From NCBI GenBank assembly GCA_964503085.1, contig CAZCYQ010000006.1, forward strand, positions 34,396-98,395: a stretch of 64,000 bases of DNA. Reading direction: 5' to 3'. The first letter of the stretch is position 1, and the number at the start of each line of letters is the position of its first letter. Of the stretch, positions 37,208 to 47,015 are shown piece by piece. The notes under the pieces were generated by a model. That model worked only from the letters and a program-made list of their open reading frames with translations, was not told the DNA's origin and searched no databases. The DNA comes from Bin80 sp964503085 (GTDB lineage: Bacteria; Bacteroidota; Rhodothermia; Rhodothermales; Bin80). The translations under genes and the position numbers were made by a program.

Positions 37208-39189
37208 ACACCCCCGTGCAACGCCCTTCCCGGTCCAGGTAGACCTAACTGTGGCAGTGTTACTGCGTCAGTGATGTTGTTGCCCCGTGCAAAAATCTCG
37301 GCCGAATATTGCTTATACAGGATGAGCCAGGCCAGACGAATATTAGTTACCATAGAGCGCTCAAGCGGTACAAATGCGTTATCCTGCGCAAGTCCGTGCG
37401 CCTTGCCAGTGTATTGTTCCTCCAGTACCACCGAAAAGCCAGCCGCAGACCGATAGCTTATCCTGCATCCTCCGACCCCGGACGGTTTCTCCAAGAGTGG
37501 CTCCGTACCATTGGTTGTGACCGCCCGTGCACGCATTATGGTCATGCTACAGCTTGCCAGCACACTTGACACAATACGGGAGACGAATGTAGTCTCGAGC
37601 CCAAGTACCCGGCTACCATCAAGATTGACACGTTGCCGCCGGGGGCGCGTTTCGCCTTCGACGAGCACCATCCTCTGTCCGATCGTGTCGTGGGTCCGGT
37701 TAAAGAAGACAATCGCCTCAGCGGTAGTTTCACCATGCTCAAAACGCACCGCAACCTCTGTCAATAAAGAGGATTCTGGTTCGAGATCAGGATTCACAAG
37801 AAACCTCCCTAATGCTTCCCCGAACAGCTCACGCATCGTCGGAAAACGAACTTTGCGCCCGGCAACTCCCCTGATCGTCACACCGGGAGTAAGGTCATGA
37901 GAGAGTCCCGCGGTCACACCGATACCTGTCTGTGGACCCCGGTCGGGCTTGTCGCCGGTTTTTGGGGTTGCAAAAACATCCATACTGGCACCCACTGTAA
38001 CATTTACGCGCCCCGTTTTTGTGTATTCAATACCGTTGCTGAGAACCCGCTGTGAGAAGAGCCTCAAGAGCGGGGCGTCTCCAATAGCAAGATCCTGTTG
38101 CTCGTGGCTTGACGACAACCAATTTACGGCGGTCCGCAGCACTCCATCTCCTGAAAAATCACGCAAGTAGGTAAGTCGCAACCCATACGTATCATCCTGG
38201 TCTATTTGGGTACTGAGCTGTTCGCGGTAGGATGCATTTGAGTACTGTGCAATCGTCTGGCCAAACCGGCTAACCCAGGCAGCTCCGCGTAAGGTTCCGT
38301 TCCGAACAGGAAACTGCCCACTGACAATGGCCATATTAGTCTCCCATTCTGGATACCGCCAATATCGCACCTTGGACACCCCGGGATCCAGATGACCTTC
38401 GGGGGCAACGCCTTTCTTACCGCTAAGACTCAGGAGCGAAATACCAATACTGCCACCACGGCCTACATTGTAGGCCAACTGCCCAAATACAGACTGCATG
38501 CGACGGTCTGTATTGGTTCGAATATCGGAATGTTGACTGTACGGTAGATCCGCCTCATCAGGAACCCCTATTCCATTTTGATCCGATACGCCCGCAAAAA
38601 CCGTGGTCTGGAACCGTTCCTTGCGGCGAAGCCAAGTGAATCGGGCCTGTTGTGAGCCATAAGAGCCAGTAATTCCGGACAGCTGCGCAAACGCTCCCTG
38701 ATTGCTGAGCTGTCTGGACGTAAGATTGATCGCCCCACCAAGAACATTGGCCCCGTAGAGCACTGACGGTACCCCCTTGGCAATTGAGATTTCTCCAACA
38801 ACTTCTGAAGGAATCAAGCTCAAGTCTATACGGTTATCCCACGGAACATTGAGTAGTGCCCCATCAAAGAATATACTTACTTGCCGCTCTCCTGACCCCC
38901 GCAGGTAAATCAGCGACTCTCCACGCGAGTTTGTCTGCAAATGTGCAGACGGAACAAGCCGGAGAACATAGTCAATCGAGGCTACGTCTGACTGCGCGAT
39001 GTCTGCCAGACGGACGCGCTGCATAGTTGATACCGGTGAAGCCACAGCCGAACTGCCCGGTAAGCCTACAACGATCTCCCCCAATTCGTAATGGCTCAGC
39101 GAGTCTGCCGGTACCTGCGCCTGCACCGTCCTCCCGGCAAACAAGGTACCTATTACTGTGAGCGAACAAAATGCTACCTTCAGGATCAT
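37192..39189 (-). CDS. TonB-dependent receptor
   Basis: 665 residues: signal peptide MILKVAFCSLTVIGTLFAGRTVQAQ, a short TonB-contact region (YELGEIVVGLPG), plug (DVASIDYVLRLVPSAHLQTNSRGESLIYLRGSGERQVSIFFDGALLN, with VPSVLYGANVLGGAINL), then a barrel ending GLPGPGRALHGGVQVTF. It lacks the N-terminal carboxypeptidase-like domain of the other receptor and is closer to the siderophore/vitamin B12 style. The ligand is unknown. It starts 39 bases after the coiled-coil lipoprotein gene on the same strand. Confidence 0.93.
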   Translation of the reverse strand: MILKVAFCSLTVIGTLFAGRTVQAQVPADSLSHYELGEIVVGLPGSSAVASPVSTMQRVRLADIAQSDVASIDYVLRLVPSAHLQTNSRGESLIYLRGSGERQVSIFFDGALLNVPWDNRIDLSLIPSEVVGEISIAKGVPSVLYGANVLGGAINLTSRQLSNQGAFAQLSGITGSYGSQQARFTWLRRKERFQTTVFAGVSDQNGIGVPDEADLPYSQHSDIRTNTDRRMQSVFGQLAYNVGRGGSIGISLLSLSGKKGVAPEGHLDPGVSKVRYWRYPEWETNMAIVSGQFPVRNGTLRGAAWVSRFGQTIAQYSNASYREQLSTQIDQDDTYGLRLTYLRDFSGDGVLRTAVNWLSSSHEQQDLAIGDAPLLRLFSQRVLSNGIEYTKTGRVNVTVGASMDVFATPKTGDKPDRGPQTGIGVTAGLSHDLTPGVTIRGVAGRKVRFPTMRELFGEALGRFLVNPDLEPESSLLTEVAVRFEHGETTAEAIVFFNRTHDTIGQRMVLVEGETRPRRQRVNLDGSRVLGLETTFVSRIVSSVLASCSMTIMRARAVTTNGTEPLLEKPSGVGGCRISYRSAAGFSVVLEEQYTGKAHGLAQDNAFVPLERSMVTNIRLAWLILYKQYSAEIFARGNNITDAVTLPQLGLPGPGRALHGGVQVTF

Positions 39190-39228
39190 GTGTCCAGTGC
39201 AATCGGTACACGCCCTGCTGCGGCAGGA

Positions 39229-39795
39229 CTATGGAACGGACACGGATTCTATACCGGCCAACAGATCCTTCAGATCTATAGCCTTCTGCGACCGATTATA
39301 GTGGTGTGGCCTGATCTGGAAGCGTCCTACTTCCGGCACCTGCCCCCGCTGTGTAAGGCCCAGGTGTATTCCCAGGTCTTCCGAGAGCGTTTGTCGCTTA
39401 GACTGGGCCAATTCTCTTTCACTAATAAGTGCACCGAATGCCCGATGCAGCGCCCCATATCGGGCCCGTCCTACCCAGTTTGTCAGTACATTATCTTCAA
39501 CTGCCAATGCCTCGCTGATCAACTCCTGCTGTCTCTGTGCCACCGCCGTGTACTCGGAGGCTATAATCTGCATACGGTCACTATAAGGGGATAAAGCGAA
39601 ATCTGCAGCTGCAGCCTCAGCCAGCCTGGCGGCTTCTGTTTCCATAGCAGAAGCCTCCGCCGCTAATTGCTGCACCGTTACAGACAGACTTTCGGCAATC
39701 GTGTCTTCAGAACCACCATAGGTCCGACATCCCGCTAAGACAATCAATCCGGCAAAGAGAACAACGGCCAATCGCCTTTTCGTAACCAGCTGCAT
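39229..39795 (-). CDS. Coiled-coil lipoprotein of unknown function
   Basis: 188 residues from the ATG at 39795. The signal KRRLAVVLFAGLIVLAGC carries a lipobox; after it an alanine/glutamate-rich helix (SLSVTVQQLAAEASAMETEAARLAEAAAADF) and a second helical part (EYTAVAQRQQELISEAL, ISERELAQSKRQTLSEDLG) suggest a coiled coil. I do not recognise the family. Its ATG shares one base with the glgC stop (TGATG), so the two are translated in series, and the TonB receptor follows. Confidence 0.7.
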   Translation of the reverse strand: MQLVTKRRLAVVLFAGLIVLAGCRTYGGSEDTIAESLSVTVQQLAAEASAMETEAARLAEAAAADFALSPYSDRMQIIASEYTAVAQRQQELISEALAVEDNVLTNWVGRARYGALHRAFGALISERELAQSKRQTLSEDLGIHLGLTQRGQVPEVGRFQIRPHHYNRSQKAIDLKDLLAGIESVSVP

Positions 39796-41057
39796 CAAAT
39801 TACAGTTTCGTCCGGGATTGTAACATTCTTCGGGATCACAACGACCCCGTCGCGGATGTATAAATCGTCGCCATCGTGCTCTTGTACGCCTTCAGTGTTA
39901 CGTATGATGCATCTGCTGCCAATGGCCACATTTTTGTCCACGATCGCCCCCTCAATAACCGTGTGGTCTCCGATGCCGGGCCGTTCCGGTCCTTCAACAC
40001 GTTCGCGAATTTCTGTCCCGTGCCAAGGGTAGTAATCTGCACCCAGTAGTACAGAATCACGAATGGTTGTATGATCGCCAATTTGCGTACGGATTCCAAT
40101 CACTGATCCGGTGATTTCGCTCTTGCCGATGACACATCCTTCGGACACCAGGCTATCAGTGAGTTTTGCCCCAGAAATCTTGGCTGGCGCAAGCATTCTC
40201 GCATGCGTGTACAGGCGCATTGCAGGATTATAGAGGTTGTATCCCGGCTGTAAGTCGGCCAGCATTAAACTGGCATCATAATAGGAACGGATCGTTCCAA
40301 TATCACTCCAGTAACCCTCGAATGGATAACTGACAACACGCTTTTTTTTGATTACGTGCGGAATAATCTGCTTTCCAAAATCATGGTGTTCCGGCTCCTC
40401 ATTAAGAATTTTGAAGAGGAGTTCACTACTGAACATATAAATGCCCATGGAAGCCAAGTATTCGCGCCCTGCTGCTTTCATCGACGCACTAACCGGGCTT
40501 TCTTTGCCAGTCAAGTCCTGAGGTTTTTCATGAAACTCGGTGATCCTCTGATTTTCGTCGGTCTTGAGAATTCCGAATGCAGGAGCCTCTTCCGCCGTCA
40601 CCGGGATCGTTGCAACAGTCACGGTAGCATTGCTGTCTACATGAGTGGCCAGGAGTTTCCCGTAGTCCATTGAATAGAGTTGATCTCCCGATAGAATCAA
40701 TACATGCTCATTCCGATATACCGCAACATGAGGAATGCTCTGGCGCACCGCATCAGCGGTTCCCTGGAACCAGTTCGCGGATTTCTGTGTCTGTTCTGCG
40801 GCTAAAACCGTCACGAAACCTCGCCGATAATCGTCAAACCTGTATGTGTGCGCCAAATGGCGATTCAGGCTGGCGGAATTGAACTGGGTCAAAACAAAAA
40901 TCTTGCTGATGCCCGAATTAATACAGTTCGAAACCGGAACGTCAATGAGCCGATATTTGCCTGCAAGCGGCACAGCAGGCTTGGAACGAAGCAAGGTTAG
41001 AGGAAATAAACGCGAGCCTGTACCGCCGCCAAGGATAATTGCTGCACAATCAGTCAT
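39795..41057 (-). CDS. glgC: Glucose-1-phosphate adenylyltransferase
   Basis: 420 residues. The nucleotide-binding motif GGGTGSRLFPLT is at residues 10-21, PAVPLAGKYRLIDVPVSNCINSGI follows, WFQGTADAVRQ is the ATP-binding segment, LSGDQLYSMDY and EGYWSDIGTIRSYYDASL the catalytic and sugar-phosphate parts, and the C-terminus is a left-handed beta-helix (TIRDSVLLGADYY, IGDHTVIEGAIVDKNVAIG). It makes ADP-glucose for glycogen. No glgA or glgB is nearby. Upstream, 120 bases separate it from the divergent DUF4175 gene. Confidence 0.95.
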   Translation of the reverse strand: MTDCAAIILGGGTGSRLFPLTLLRSKPAVPLAGKYRLIDVPVSNCINSGISKIFVLTQFNSASLNRHLAHTYRFDDYRRGFVTVLAAEQTQKSANWFQGTADAVRQSIPHVAVYRNEHVLILSGDQLYSMDYGKLLATHVDSNATVTVATIPVTAEEAPAFGILKTDENQRITEFHEKPQDLTGKESPVSASMKAAGREYLASMGIYMFSSELLFKILNEEPEHHDFGKQIIPHVIKKKRVVSYPFEGYWSDIGTIRSYYDASLMLADLQPGYNLYNPAMRLYTHARMLAPAKISGAKLTDSLVSEGCVIGKSEITGSVIGIRTQIGDHTTIRDSVLLGADYYPWHGTEIRERVEGPERPGIGDHTVIEGAIVDKNVAIGSRCIIRNTEGVQEHDGDDLYIRDGVVVIPKNVTIPDETVI

Positions 41058-41176
41058 TAATTGAATCAGGTTATTGAAAAAGTCGAATCACGGAGCAAAT
41101 AAAAATACTTTAATGCGCTGTTTCAGCGTTAACATTGATGAAACCGTTGATGATCATCAACGGTAAACGTGGCACG

Positions 41177-44100
41177 ATGAGCGAAGAATCCAAACGAATT
41201 CTGCAAGGGGTCCAGATCCGATTACGGGCTTGCTGGGGCCGACTGATCACAGAACGTGTCGCGGTTGGCCTTGTTCTGCTCATCACTGCAATCACAGGTA
41301 CGCTACTTATACTCCTTACAGTCGAGATGCGCCTATGGCTGCCAACTCTCTGGCGCGGCACACTCTTCTGGGTCTGGATTGGCACAGGCATTGCACTACT
41401 CTCCTGGTTTGTAGTTCGCCCTTGGATGACAGGGTGGCTTGGCCGTGCACGCTACAAAACGATTGCACATACCGTGACCAGGAATCAACCTGACCTGCAG
41501 AGCAAACTAGTCAGCCTGATTGAGCTCTGTAATGGTGAATCCAGTGCGGCTCCACGTTCCCTGGTAGACAGCGCGGTGAAAGCTCTCAACACTGAGGTGT
41601 CAAACCTTCCGCTCGTTGAGAAAGTGAATTGGAGGCAGCCAATTGTCTGGAGCCGATATGCTGTAATCCCACTGGGGCTTATTGCGGTGCTAACCTTGGC
41701 GGCTCCCCAAGGATTCCGGGACGCTTCAGTTCGCCTGTTCTCTCCCGGAACCACTTTCGAGCGCCCCGCACCGTTCGCGTTGACAGTTACTCCTGGCAAT
41801 ATTGAAGTAACCAGGGGAGACTCCCTAACCATCATTGCCAAAGCCTCAGGGGGAACCCTGCCGGAAATCGTATCCTTTGAACTCGGAGTACCCGGGGAAA
41901 GCAGCCTTCGCTCGCAAAGCGTCCGATCCGATACACTTGGTCGGTTCCTGCACCGGGAACACAACCTTCGCCTGCCCCTGAGATATCGCGCCGTGTCTGG
42001 TTCTGTCAGGTCGCCCTGGTATGACGTGACTGTAATTGATCGCCCGATTCTTCGTGACCTGCAGGTAACCTTGCGCCCGCCTGCCTACACAGGACTCCCC
42101 GCCGAGCAACTGCCGCCTGGAACAGGAAATATCACGGCATTACAGGGCACCATAGCAAATATTCGTGTTCGATCAAGTGACCCTGATGCTATGGCCTGGC
42201 TATCTATAGGCAACACTGACCAGGATCTTATTCTTGATGGTATGGCCGGAGATTTCACGCTTCACGAGGAAACCACCTATCGCATCATACTACAGTCCCC
42301 CAGCGGGGCACAGAATCTTGATCCGATTACCTATTCAATCACTCCTCTCATTGATCAATACCCCTTTGTAGAACTGATTTCCCCGGCTCCCAGGACAAAT
42401 ATGGACTTTGATCTGTTGGTTCCGCTTGATATTCGTGTTCGGGATGATTTTGGTTTTTCACGGCTTACACTTTCCTGGCGACTGTCTGACAGCCGCTTTG
42501 GGGATACCATGGAAGCCTTCCAAGAAATTGTGCTGTCGCTGCCAAGCACCTCCGAGGTTCAGTTTCTCTGGGACCTTGGCATGACAACGGGACTGGATAT
42601 TGTACCTGGCGATGTGATTAGCTACTTCGTGACTGTGTGGGATAACGACGGCTACAACGGTGCCAAGAAAAGTGTCTCTGCCACACAACAGTTGCGTCTC
42701 CCCTCAATTGCTGAACGATACGAAGCCTTGGAGTCCACACAGGATGAAACAGAATCCGGGCTTGAGTCGCTCATAGAAGAGGCGGAATCTGTACGTGAAC
42801 AATTTGACGAGCTGCGCGACGAGCTTCGAGAAAAGCAGGATGCTGACTGGGACGACCAGCAAAGCCTGGAAAGCTTACGCCAAGCGCAGGAGAAACTGCA
42901 AAACCGTGTCGATGAACTGGCAAGTAACATGGAGGAGGCAGCTGAACAGATGTCTGACCATAATCTGGTCAGCGACGAATTGCTGGACATGTTTGAAGAG
43001 TTGCAGAATGTAACAGAAGAAATCAACTCCCCAGAACTCGCGGAGGCGCTCGAGCAGCTGCAGGAAGCCATTACTGAGTTTGATCCGGCCGTAATGCAGG
43101 AATCGCTCGAGAGCTTTGAGTACAATGAGGAGATGTTCCGAGAACGAATTCAACGGGCCCTCGAATTGTTCAAAAACTTCCAAGTGCAGCAGCAACTGGA
43201 AGAAACAGCGCGACGTGCTGAGGATCTGCAAGAGGTGCAGGATAATCTGGCAGAGCAAACAGCTGAAGATACTCCGACGGAAGCGCCTGAGGAGCTCGCA
43301 GAGGAACAAATGCTGGCTGCAGAAGAGATGTCAGCCTTGGAAGCCAAGATGGAAGAAATTGCTGAACGCATGCGGGAAATGCAACGAGCCCCTGTGCAGC
43401 AAATGGAGCAGCTCAACGAACAAACGCAGGCAAACGAGCTACCCAAAGGCATGCGGGAGAATGCCGAGCAAATGCAGGCTGGTCAGATGCAGCAGGCTAA
43501 CCAGGGACAACAGCAAATGAGCCAGAGCATGCAGCAACTACAGTCTGAGCTGCAAAATGTCCAGACCGGAATGCAGGGGCAGCAGATGCAGGTCAACATG
43601 GCTGCACTTAGACTGATCCTGAGCAATGTTCTACGACTGTCCTATGATCAGGAAGACCTGCGCCGCAATATTGCAGATGCCACTCGAGACAGCCCCCTGC
43701 TGCGTGGTTTTGCTCGGGAACAAGCAGTCCTAGCAACCGGAGGAGCAGTCGTTGCCGACTCAATCCAGTCTCTGGGGCGCACCCTGCCCCAGCTTTCACG
43801 GGCTGTCCAAGAGTATGCTGGCAATGCGCTGATGAGCATGGAGACTTCCATCGAAATGCTGACGGAAAGCAACAACCTCGCGGCAGAATCCAATGCTGCC
43901 GCGGCAATGACAAACCTGAACAACCTAGCCTTGCTGTTGAGTGATTTGCTAGACCAACTCATGAATGCCTCGTCCTCCAGCAGTGGTGGAGGGATGTCCA
44001 TGGAGCAAATGATTCAGCAACTCCAGGAGATGGCCATGCAACAGGATCAGCTGAATCAGGCACTTGAAGAATTTTTCGGGCAATCACCGGGAGAGCGCAT

Positions 44101-44536
44101 GAGTGCAGATATGCAGGAACGCCTGCGGCAAATCGCCGGTCAGCAGGAAATGATGCGGCGTCAACTCACCGAAATGGCAAGGGAACGCGATTTGGCAAGC
44201 CAATTAGCTGGCGACCTTGAACGGATTGCAGAACAGATGGCTGAATCAATTCAGGAATTACAGACCGGCCAAGTAAACCGCCCGACGCACCAGCGCCAGC
44301 AGCAGATTTTGACTAGACTACTGGATGCATCGCGCAGTCTGCAGGAGCGGGGGGAAGAAGAACGACGAGAAGGGCGCCGAAGTACCGACATTGAGCGTGT
44401 GAGCCCCGGGGAGCTGCAAGATTACTTAACCCAGGATGCACTGCGACGCGCGCTCATGGATGCACTCGAGAGCGGATACACAAAAGACTACCAGGCACTT
44501 ATTCAGCGCTATTTTGAGTTGCTTCGCAATCAGTGA
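41177..44536 (+). CDS. DUF4175-like membrane protein with long coiled coils
   Basis: 1119 residues from the ATG at 41177 (an in-frame start at 41135 adds 14). Two membrane helices lie near residues 28-70, a third near 165-185; a beta-rich part follows (for example FALTVTPGNIEVTRGDSLTIIAKASGG, LRPPAYTGLP), then from about residue 520 to the end glutamate/glutamine-rich coiled coils such as ESGLESLIEEAESVREQFDELR and NQGQQQMSQSMQQLQSELQ. This is the layout of DUF4175-type Bacteroidota proteins; the role is unknown. The 3' end overlaps the convergent DCC gene by 38 bases. Confidence 0.82.
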   Translation: MSEESKRILQGVQIRLRACWGRLITERVAVGLVLLITAITGTLLILLTVEMRLWLPTLWRGTLFWVWIGTGIALLSWFVVRPWMTGWLGRARYKTIAHTVTRNQPDLQSKLVSLIELCNGESSAAPRSLVDSAVKALNTEVSNLPLVEKVNWRQPIVWSRYAVIPLGLIAVLTLAAPQGFRDASVRLFSPGTTFERPAPFALTVTPGNIEVTRGDSLTIIAKASGGTLPEIVSFELGVPGESSLRSQSVRSDTLGRFLHREHNLRLPLRYRAVSGSVRSPWYDVTVIDRPILRDLQVTLRPPAYTGLPAEQLPPGTGNITALQGTIANIRVRSSDPDAMAWLSIGNTDQDLILDGMAGDFTLHEETTYRIILQSPSGAQNLDPITYSITPLIDQYPFVELISPAPRTNMDFDLLVPLDIRVRDDFGFSRLTLSWRLSDSRFGDTMEAFQEIVLSLPSTSEVQFLWDLGMTTGLDIVPGDVISYFVTVWDNDGYNGAKKSVSATQQLRLPSIAERYEALESTQDETESGLESLIEEAESVREQFDELRDELREKQDADWDDQQSLESLRQAQEKLQNRVDELASNMEEAAEQMSDHNLVSDELLDMFEELQNVTEEINSPELAEALEQLQEAITEFDPAVMQESLESFEYNEEMFRERIQRALELFKNFQVQQQLEETARRAEDLQEVQDNLAEQTAEDTPTEAPEELAEEQMLAAEEMSALEAKMEEIAERMREMQRAPVQQMEQLNEQTQANELPKGMRENAEQMQAGQMQQANQGQQQMSQSMQQLQSELQNVQTGMQGQQMQVNMAALRLILSNVLRLSYDQEDLRRNIADATRDSPLLRGFAREQAVLATGGAVVADSIQSLGRTLPQLSRAVQEYAGNALMSMETSIEMLTESNNLAAESNAAAAMTNLNNLALLLSDLLDQLMNASSSSSGGGMSMEQMIQQLQEMAMQQDQLNQALEEFFGQSPGERMSADMQERLRQIAGQQEMMRRQLTEMARERDLASQLAGDLERIAEQMAESIQELQTGQVNRPTHQRQQQILTRLLDASRSLQERGEEERREGRRSTDIERVSPGELQDYLTQDALRRALMDALESGYTKDYQALIQRYFELLRNQ

Positions 44537-44834
44537 TCCTTCGACGCCGATTACGGGCGATAACCCGGTAAACTGCATCACGGATTGGTCGTGGAATGAT
44601 CAGCAATGCATGCGCTGTTATGCGCCATCCGACTCCTAAGTGTAGCAATGCACGCAGTGCAGCTGTGGAGGCCTGCGATGTTCCTGCTTCATCACGCAAC
44701 GTAACGCATGATGCTCCAGGCGGGAGCGCTGCGTACGAAAAACGACTCCTATGGTCACGTTTACGAAGCCAGTTGACCGAACTCTGACAAAAAACGCATT
44801 GATCGTCGTATTTGATCTCTATCTTTCTGGACAT
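44499..44834 (-). CDS. Thiol-disulfide oxidoreductase DCC family protein
   Basis: 111 residues from the ATG at 44834. IKYDDQCVFCQSSVNWLRKRD has the DxxCxxC start of the DCC (DUF393) family, and SQASTAALRALLHLGVGWRITAHALLIIPRPIRDAVYRVIARNRRR is its helical remainder. Cytoplasmic redox proteins of this family have no settled function. The DCC signature proper is DDQCVFC here. It diverges from chrA by 17 bases and runs into the end of the DUF4175 gene. Confidence 0.9.
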   Translation of the reverse strand: MSRKIEIKYDDQCVFCQSSVNWLRKRDHRSRFSYAALPPGASCVTLRDEAGTSQASTAALRALLHLGVGWRITAHALLIIPRPIRDAVYRVIARNRRRRITDCEATQNSAE

Positions 44835-44851
44835 CAAATAAAGGCCGTGTG

Positions 44852-45952
44852 ATGGGTGAACTGGTACGACTGTTTCTGAAGTTAGGTTTTATCGGTTTTG
44901 GGGGGCCTGCGGCAGTGATCGCAATGATGGACGACGAGGTGGTCACCCGACGCAAATGGCTTACCAGAGAACACTTCCTGGATCTGGTTGGGGCAACCAA
45001 CCTGATCCCCGGCCCGAACTCCACGGAAATGGCCATGCACGTCGGCTATGAACAGCGCGGGTTTGGGGGGCTGGTCGTTGCAGGCCTTTGCTTCATCCTG
45101 CCTGCAGCACTCATGACTGGCGTGCTCGGATGGCTGTACGCCTCGTATGGAGAAGTGCCAGAGGTCGAACCGTTCCTGCGAGGAATTAAGCCAGCTGTAC
45201 TCGCAATAATCCTGGGAGCGCTGTGGCGTTTAGGTAAATCTGCCGTCAAGGCCTGGGCACTGGTCCCCATCGGTGCCGCCGTCTCTGTAGCATTGCTGCT
45301 GGGTATCAATGAAGTGCTTGCCATGCTGTGTGGAGGGCTACTCGGTCTGGGGGGACTCTACCTGTGGCGTCGCCGTCTGGCAGCCTTCGGCGCTCTGCCC
45401 TTTATTGTTGGATTCCTGCAAACCCCCAAAGTGGAGTACAGCATCTGGAGCCTGGGATGGTTCTTCCTCAAGGTTGGTGCGGTACTATACGGGAGCGGTT
45501 ATGTCCTCATCGCCTTTCTAGAAGGAGGCCTGGTACAGACCTATGGCTGGCTGACCGAACAGCAGCTGCTGGACGCAGTAGCCATCGGTCAGTTCACTCC
45601 CGGACCTGTACTCACTACCGCTACATTTATTGGCGTATTCCTGGGGGGCTGGCAGGGCGGCGTGATAGCTACTGCAGCGATCTTCCTGCCGTCCTTTGTG
45701 TTTGTCAGCATACTGAACCCGCTCATCCCCCGTCTGCGAAAGTCTACGCTGATGGGATCATTCTTGGATGCAGTGAACGTCAGTGCGGTTGCACTTATGC
45801 TGGTCGTAACCATACGATTAGGGATTAGTGTTCTGACTGGTTGGGCACCTGTGGTAATCTTTCTGCTCGCGGCAATGGCGAGCCTCCGCTTTAAGGTGAA
45901 CGCGGTCTGGATCGTCGCAGGCGGTGCTCTCCTTGGCCTACTGCTCAATTGA
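44852..45952 (+). CDS. chrA: Chromate-transporter family membrane protein
   Basis: 366 residues, a full-length two-halved protein. Each half opens with the CHR signature: FLKLGFIGFGGPAAVIAMM ... LTREHFLDLVGATNLIPGPNSTEMAMHVGY and FLKVGAVLYGSGYVLIAFLEGGLVQTYGWLTEQQLLDAVAIGQFTPGPVLTTATFIG. About 10 membrane helices are visible. Members export chromate or take up sulfate-like anions; the substrate here is an inference from the family. An in-frame GTG precedes the chosen ATG by one codon. It is convergent with etfA. Confidence 0.92.
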   Translation: MGELVRLFLKLGFIGFGGPAAVIAMMDDEVVTRRKWLTREHFLDLVGATNLIPGPNSTEMAMHVGYEQRGFGGLVVAGLCFILPAALMTGVLGWLYASYGEVPEVEPFLRGIKPAVLAIILGALWRLGKSAVKAWALVPIGAAVSVALLLGINEVLAMLCGGLLGLGGLYLWRRRLAAFGALPFIVGFLQTPKVEYSIWSLGWFFLKVGAVLYGSGYVLIAFLEGGLVQTYGWLTEQQLLDAVAIGQFTPGPVLTTATFIGVFLGGWQGGVIATAAIFLPSFVFVSILNPLIPRLRKSTLMGSFLDAVNVSAVALMLVVTIRLGISVLTGWAPVVIFLLAAMASLRFKVNAVWIVAGGALLGLLLN

Positions 45953-45961
45953 GTAGAAGAC

Positions 45962-46026
45962 TTGGCTGTCCCTTTTGATGGAATAAGCGTTGCCTGTTGC
46001 CACTGACCCTTGAGTGGACCAGCCAA
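45962..46026. terminator. Nested inverted repeats between convergent chrA and etfA
   Basis: TTGGCTG at 45962-45968 pairs with CAGCCAA at 46020-46026, and inside them CCACT at 46000-46004 pairs with AGTGG at 46013-46017. The placement between convergent genes suggests a two-way terminator, but there is no T-tract and the outer loop is long. Confidence 0.3.
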
Positions 46027-46054
46027 ACGTGATCCTCTGTAGCCGACTAATCAG

Positions 46055-47008
46055 CTACGTTCCACTGCGAATAGCGGCTGCAAGCGCCGGAACGACTTCA
46101 AACAAATCTCCGACAATGCCATAATCGGCAACTTTGAATATCGGCGCCGCTGGATCCTTGTTGATCGCAAGAATACACTTCGATCGCGCAATACCAGCTA
46201 CATGCTGTGTTGCCCCCGAAATCCCCACAGCGATATACAGATCGGGAGCAACCGCACGACCCGTCTGTCCCACATGTTCGCTGTGCGGCCGCCAATTCTC
46301 ATCACTCACCGGACGTGAACAGGCCAGAGCAGCATCTGGGCCAAGTGCATCCAGCAAATCCTCCAGTACATGCCAGTTCTCCGGTCCCTGCAGGCCCCGG
46401 CCTCCACTAACCACAATTGAGGCCTCCGTTGCATCAGGACGCTCACTTGAAGCTTTTTCCTGAAGTGTGACCGCAGCCATTAGCTCAGGAAGACGCACCT
46501 TACATGGGCGCGCTTTAGTGACCTCATCTGACTGCGGGATTGGTGCATAGGATCTTGGTCGAAAACTGACTAGGGTGAGCTCTCCTGACAACTTCACGTT
46601 GGCGGTCACCTTCCCCCCGTACAGTGCCCGTTTGAACACAGGTCTACGCGCGATCACCTCAAAACCCGTACAGTCCTGTGCAAGTGGAGCATCCAGCTTC
46701 TGTGCCAATCGGCCCATCACATCCTTGCCTTTTGATGTGGCCGGCATGATGATCAGGTCTGCTGTCTTTGCGGCCTGGACTGCGATATCAGACAGCATTT
46801 CAGGACTGGCATACGCTATTCCCTGGAGGTCAAAAGAAGAAACTTGCGGCGCAACAACGCCCGCGGCTTCTGCGGCCCGATGATCAACCAGCATCCCCCA
46901 GTGGCCGCCCAAGCTCACTGAAAGTTCGGATGCCGCCCTGCAGACCTCAAGGGTAGATACGCTCAGGCGATCTCCGCTTGATTCCGCTATGACCAGAACT
47001 TTGAACAT
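46055..47008 (-). CDS. etfA: Electron transfer flavoprotein alpha subunit
   Basis: 317 residues from the ATG at 47008 (MFKVLVIAESSG); an upstream in-frame start would add ten unlike residues. The FAD domain has the conserved run IVVSGGRGL, SRPVSDENWRPHSEHVGQTGRAVAPDLYIAVGISGATQHVAGI and INKDPAAPIFKVADYGIVGD. With EtfB it takes electrons from flavin dehydrogenases and passes them to an ETF:quinone oxidoreductase, which is not in the window. It follows etfB by 7 bases. The pair diverges from the ten-gene catabolic unit and probably serves it. Confidence 0.95.
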   Translation of the reverse strand: MFKVLVIAESSGDRLSVSTLEVCRAASELSVSLGGHWGMLVDHRAAEAAGVVAPQVSSFDLQGIAYASPEMLSDIAVQAAKTADLIIMPATSKGKDVMGRLAQKLDAPLAQDCTGFEVIARRPVFKRALYGGKVTANVKLSGELTLVSFRPRSYAPIPQSDEVTKARPCKVRLPELMAAVTLQEKASSERPDATEASIVVSGGRGLQGPENWHVLEDLLDALGPDAALACSRPVSDENWRPHSEHVGQTGRAVAPDLYIAVGISGATQHVAGIARSKCILAINKDPAAPIFKVADYGIVGDLFEVVPALAAAIRSGT

Positions 47009-47015
47009 TTTACTC

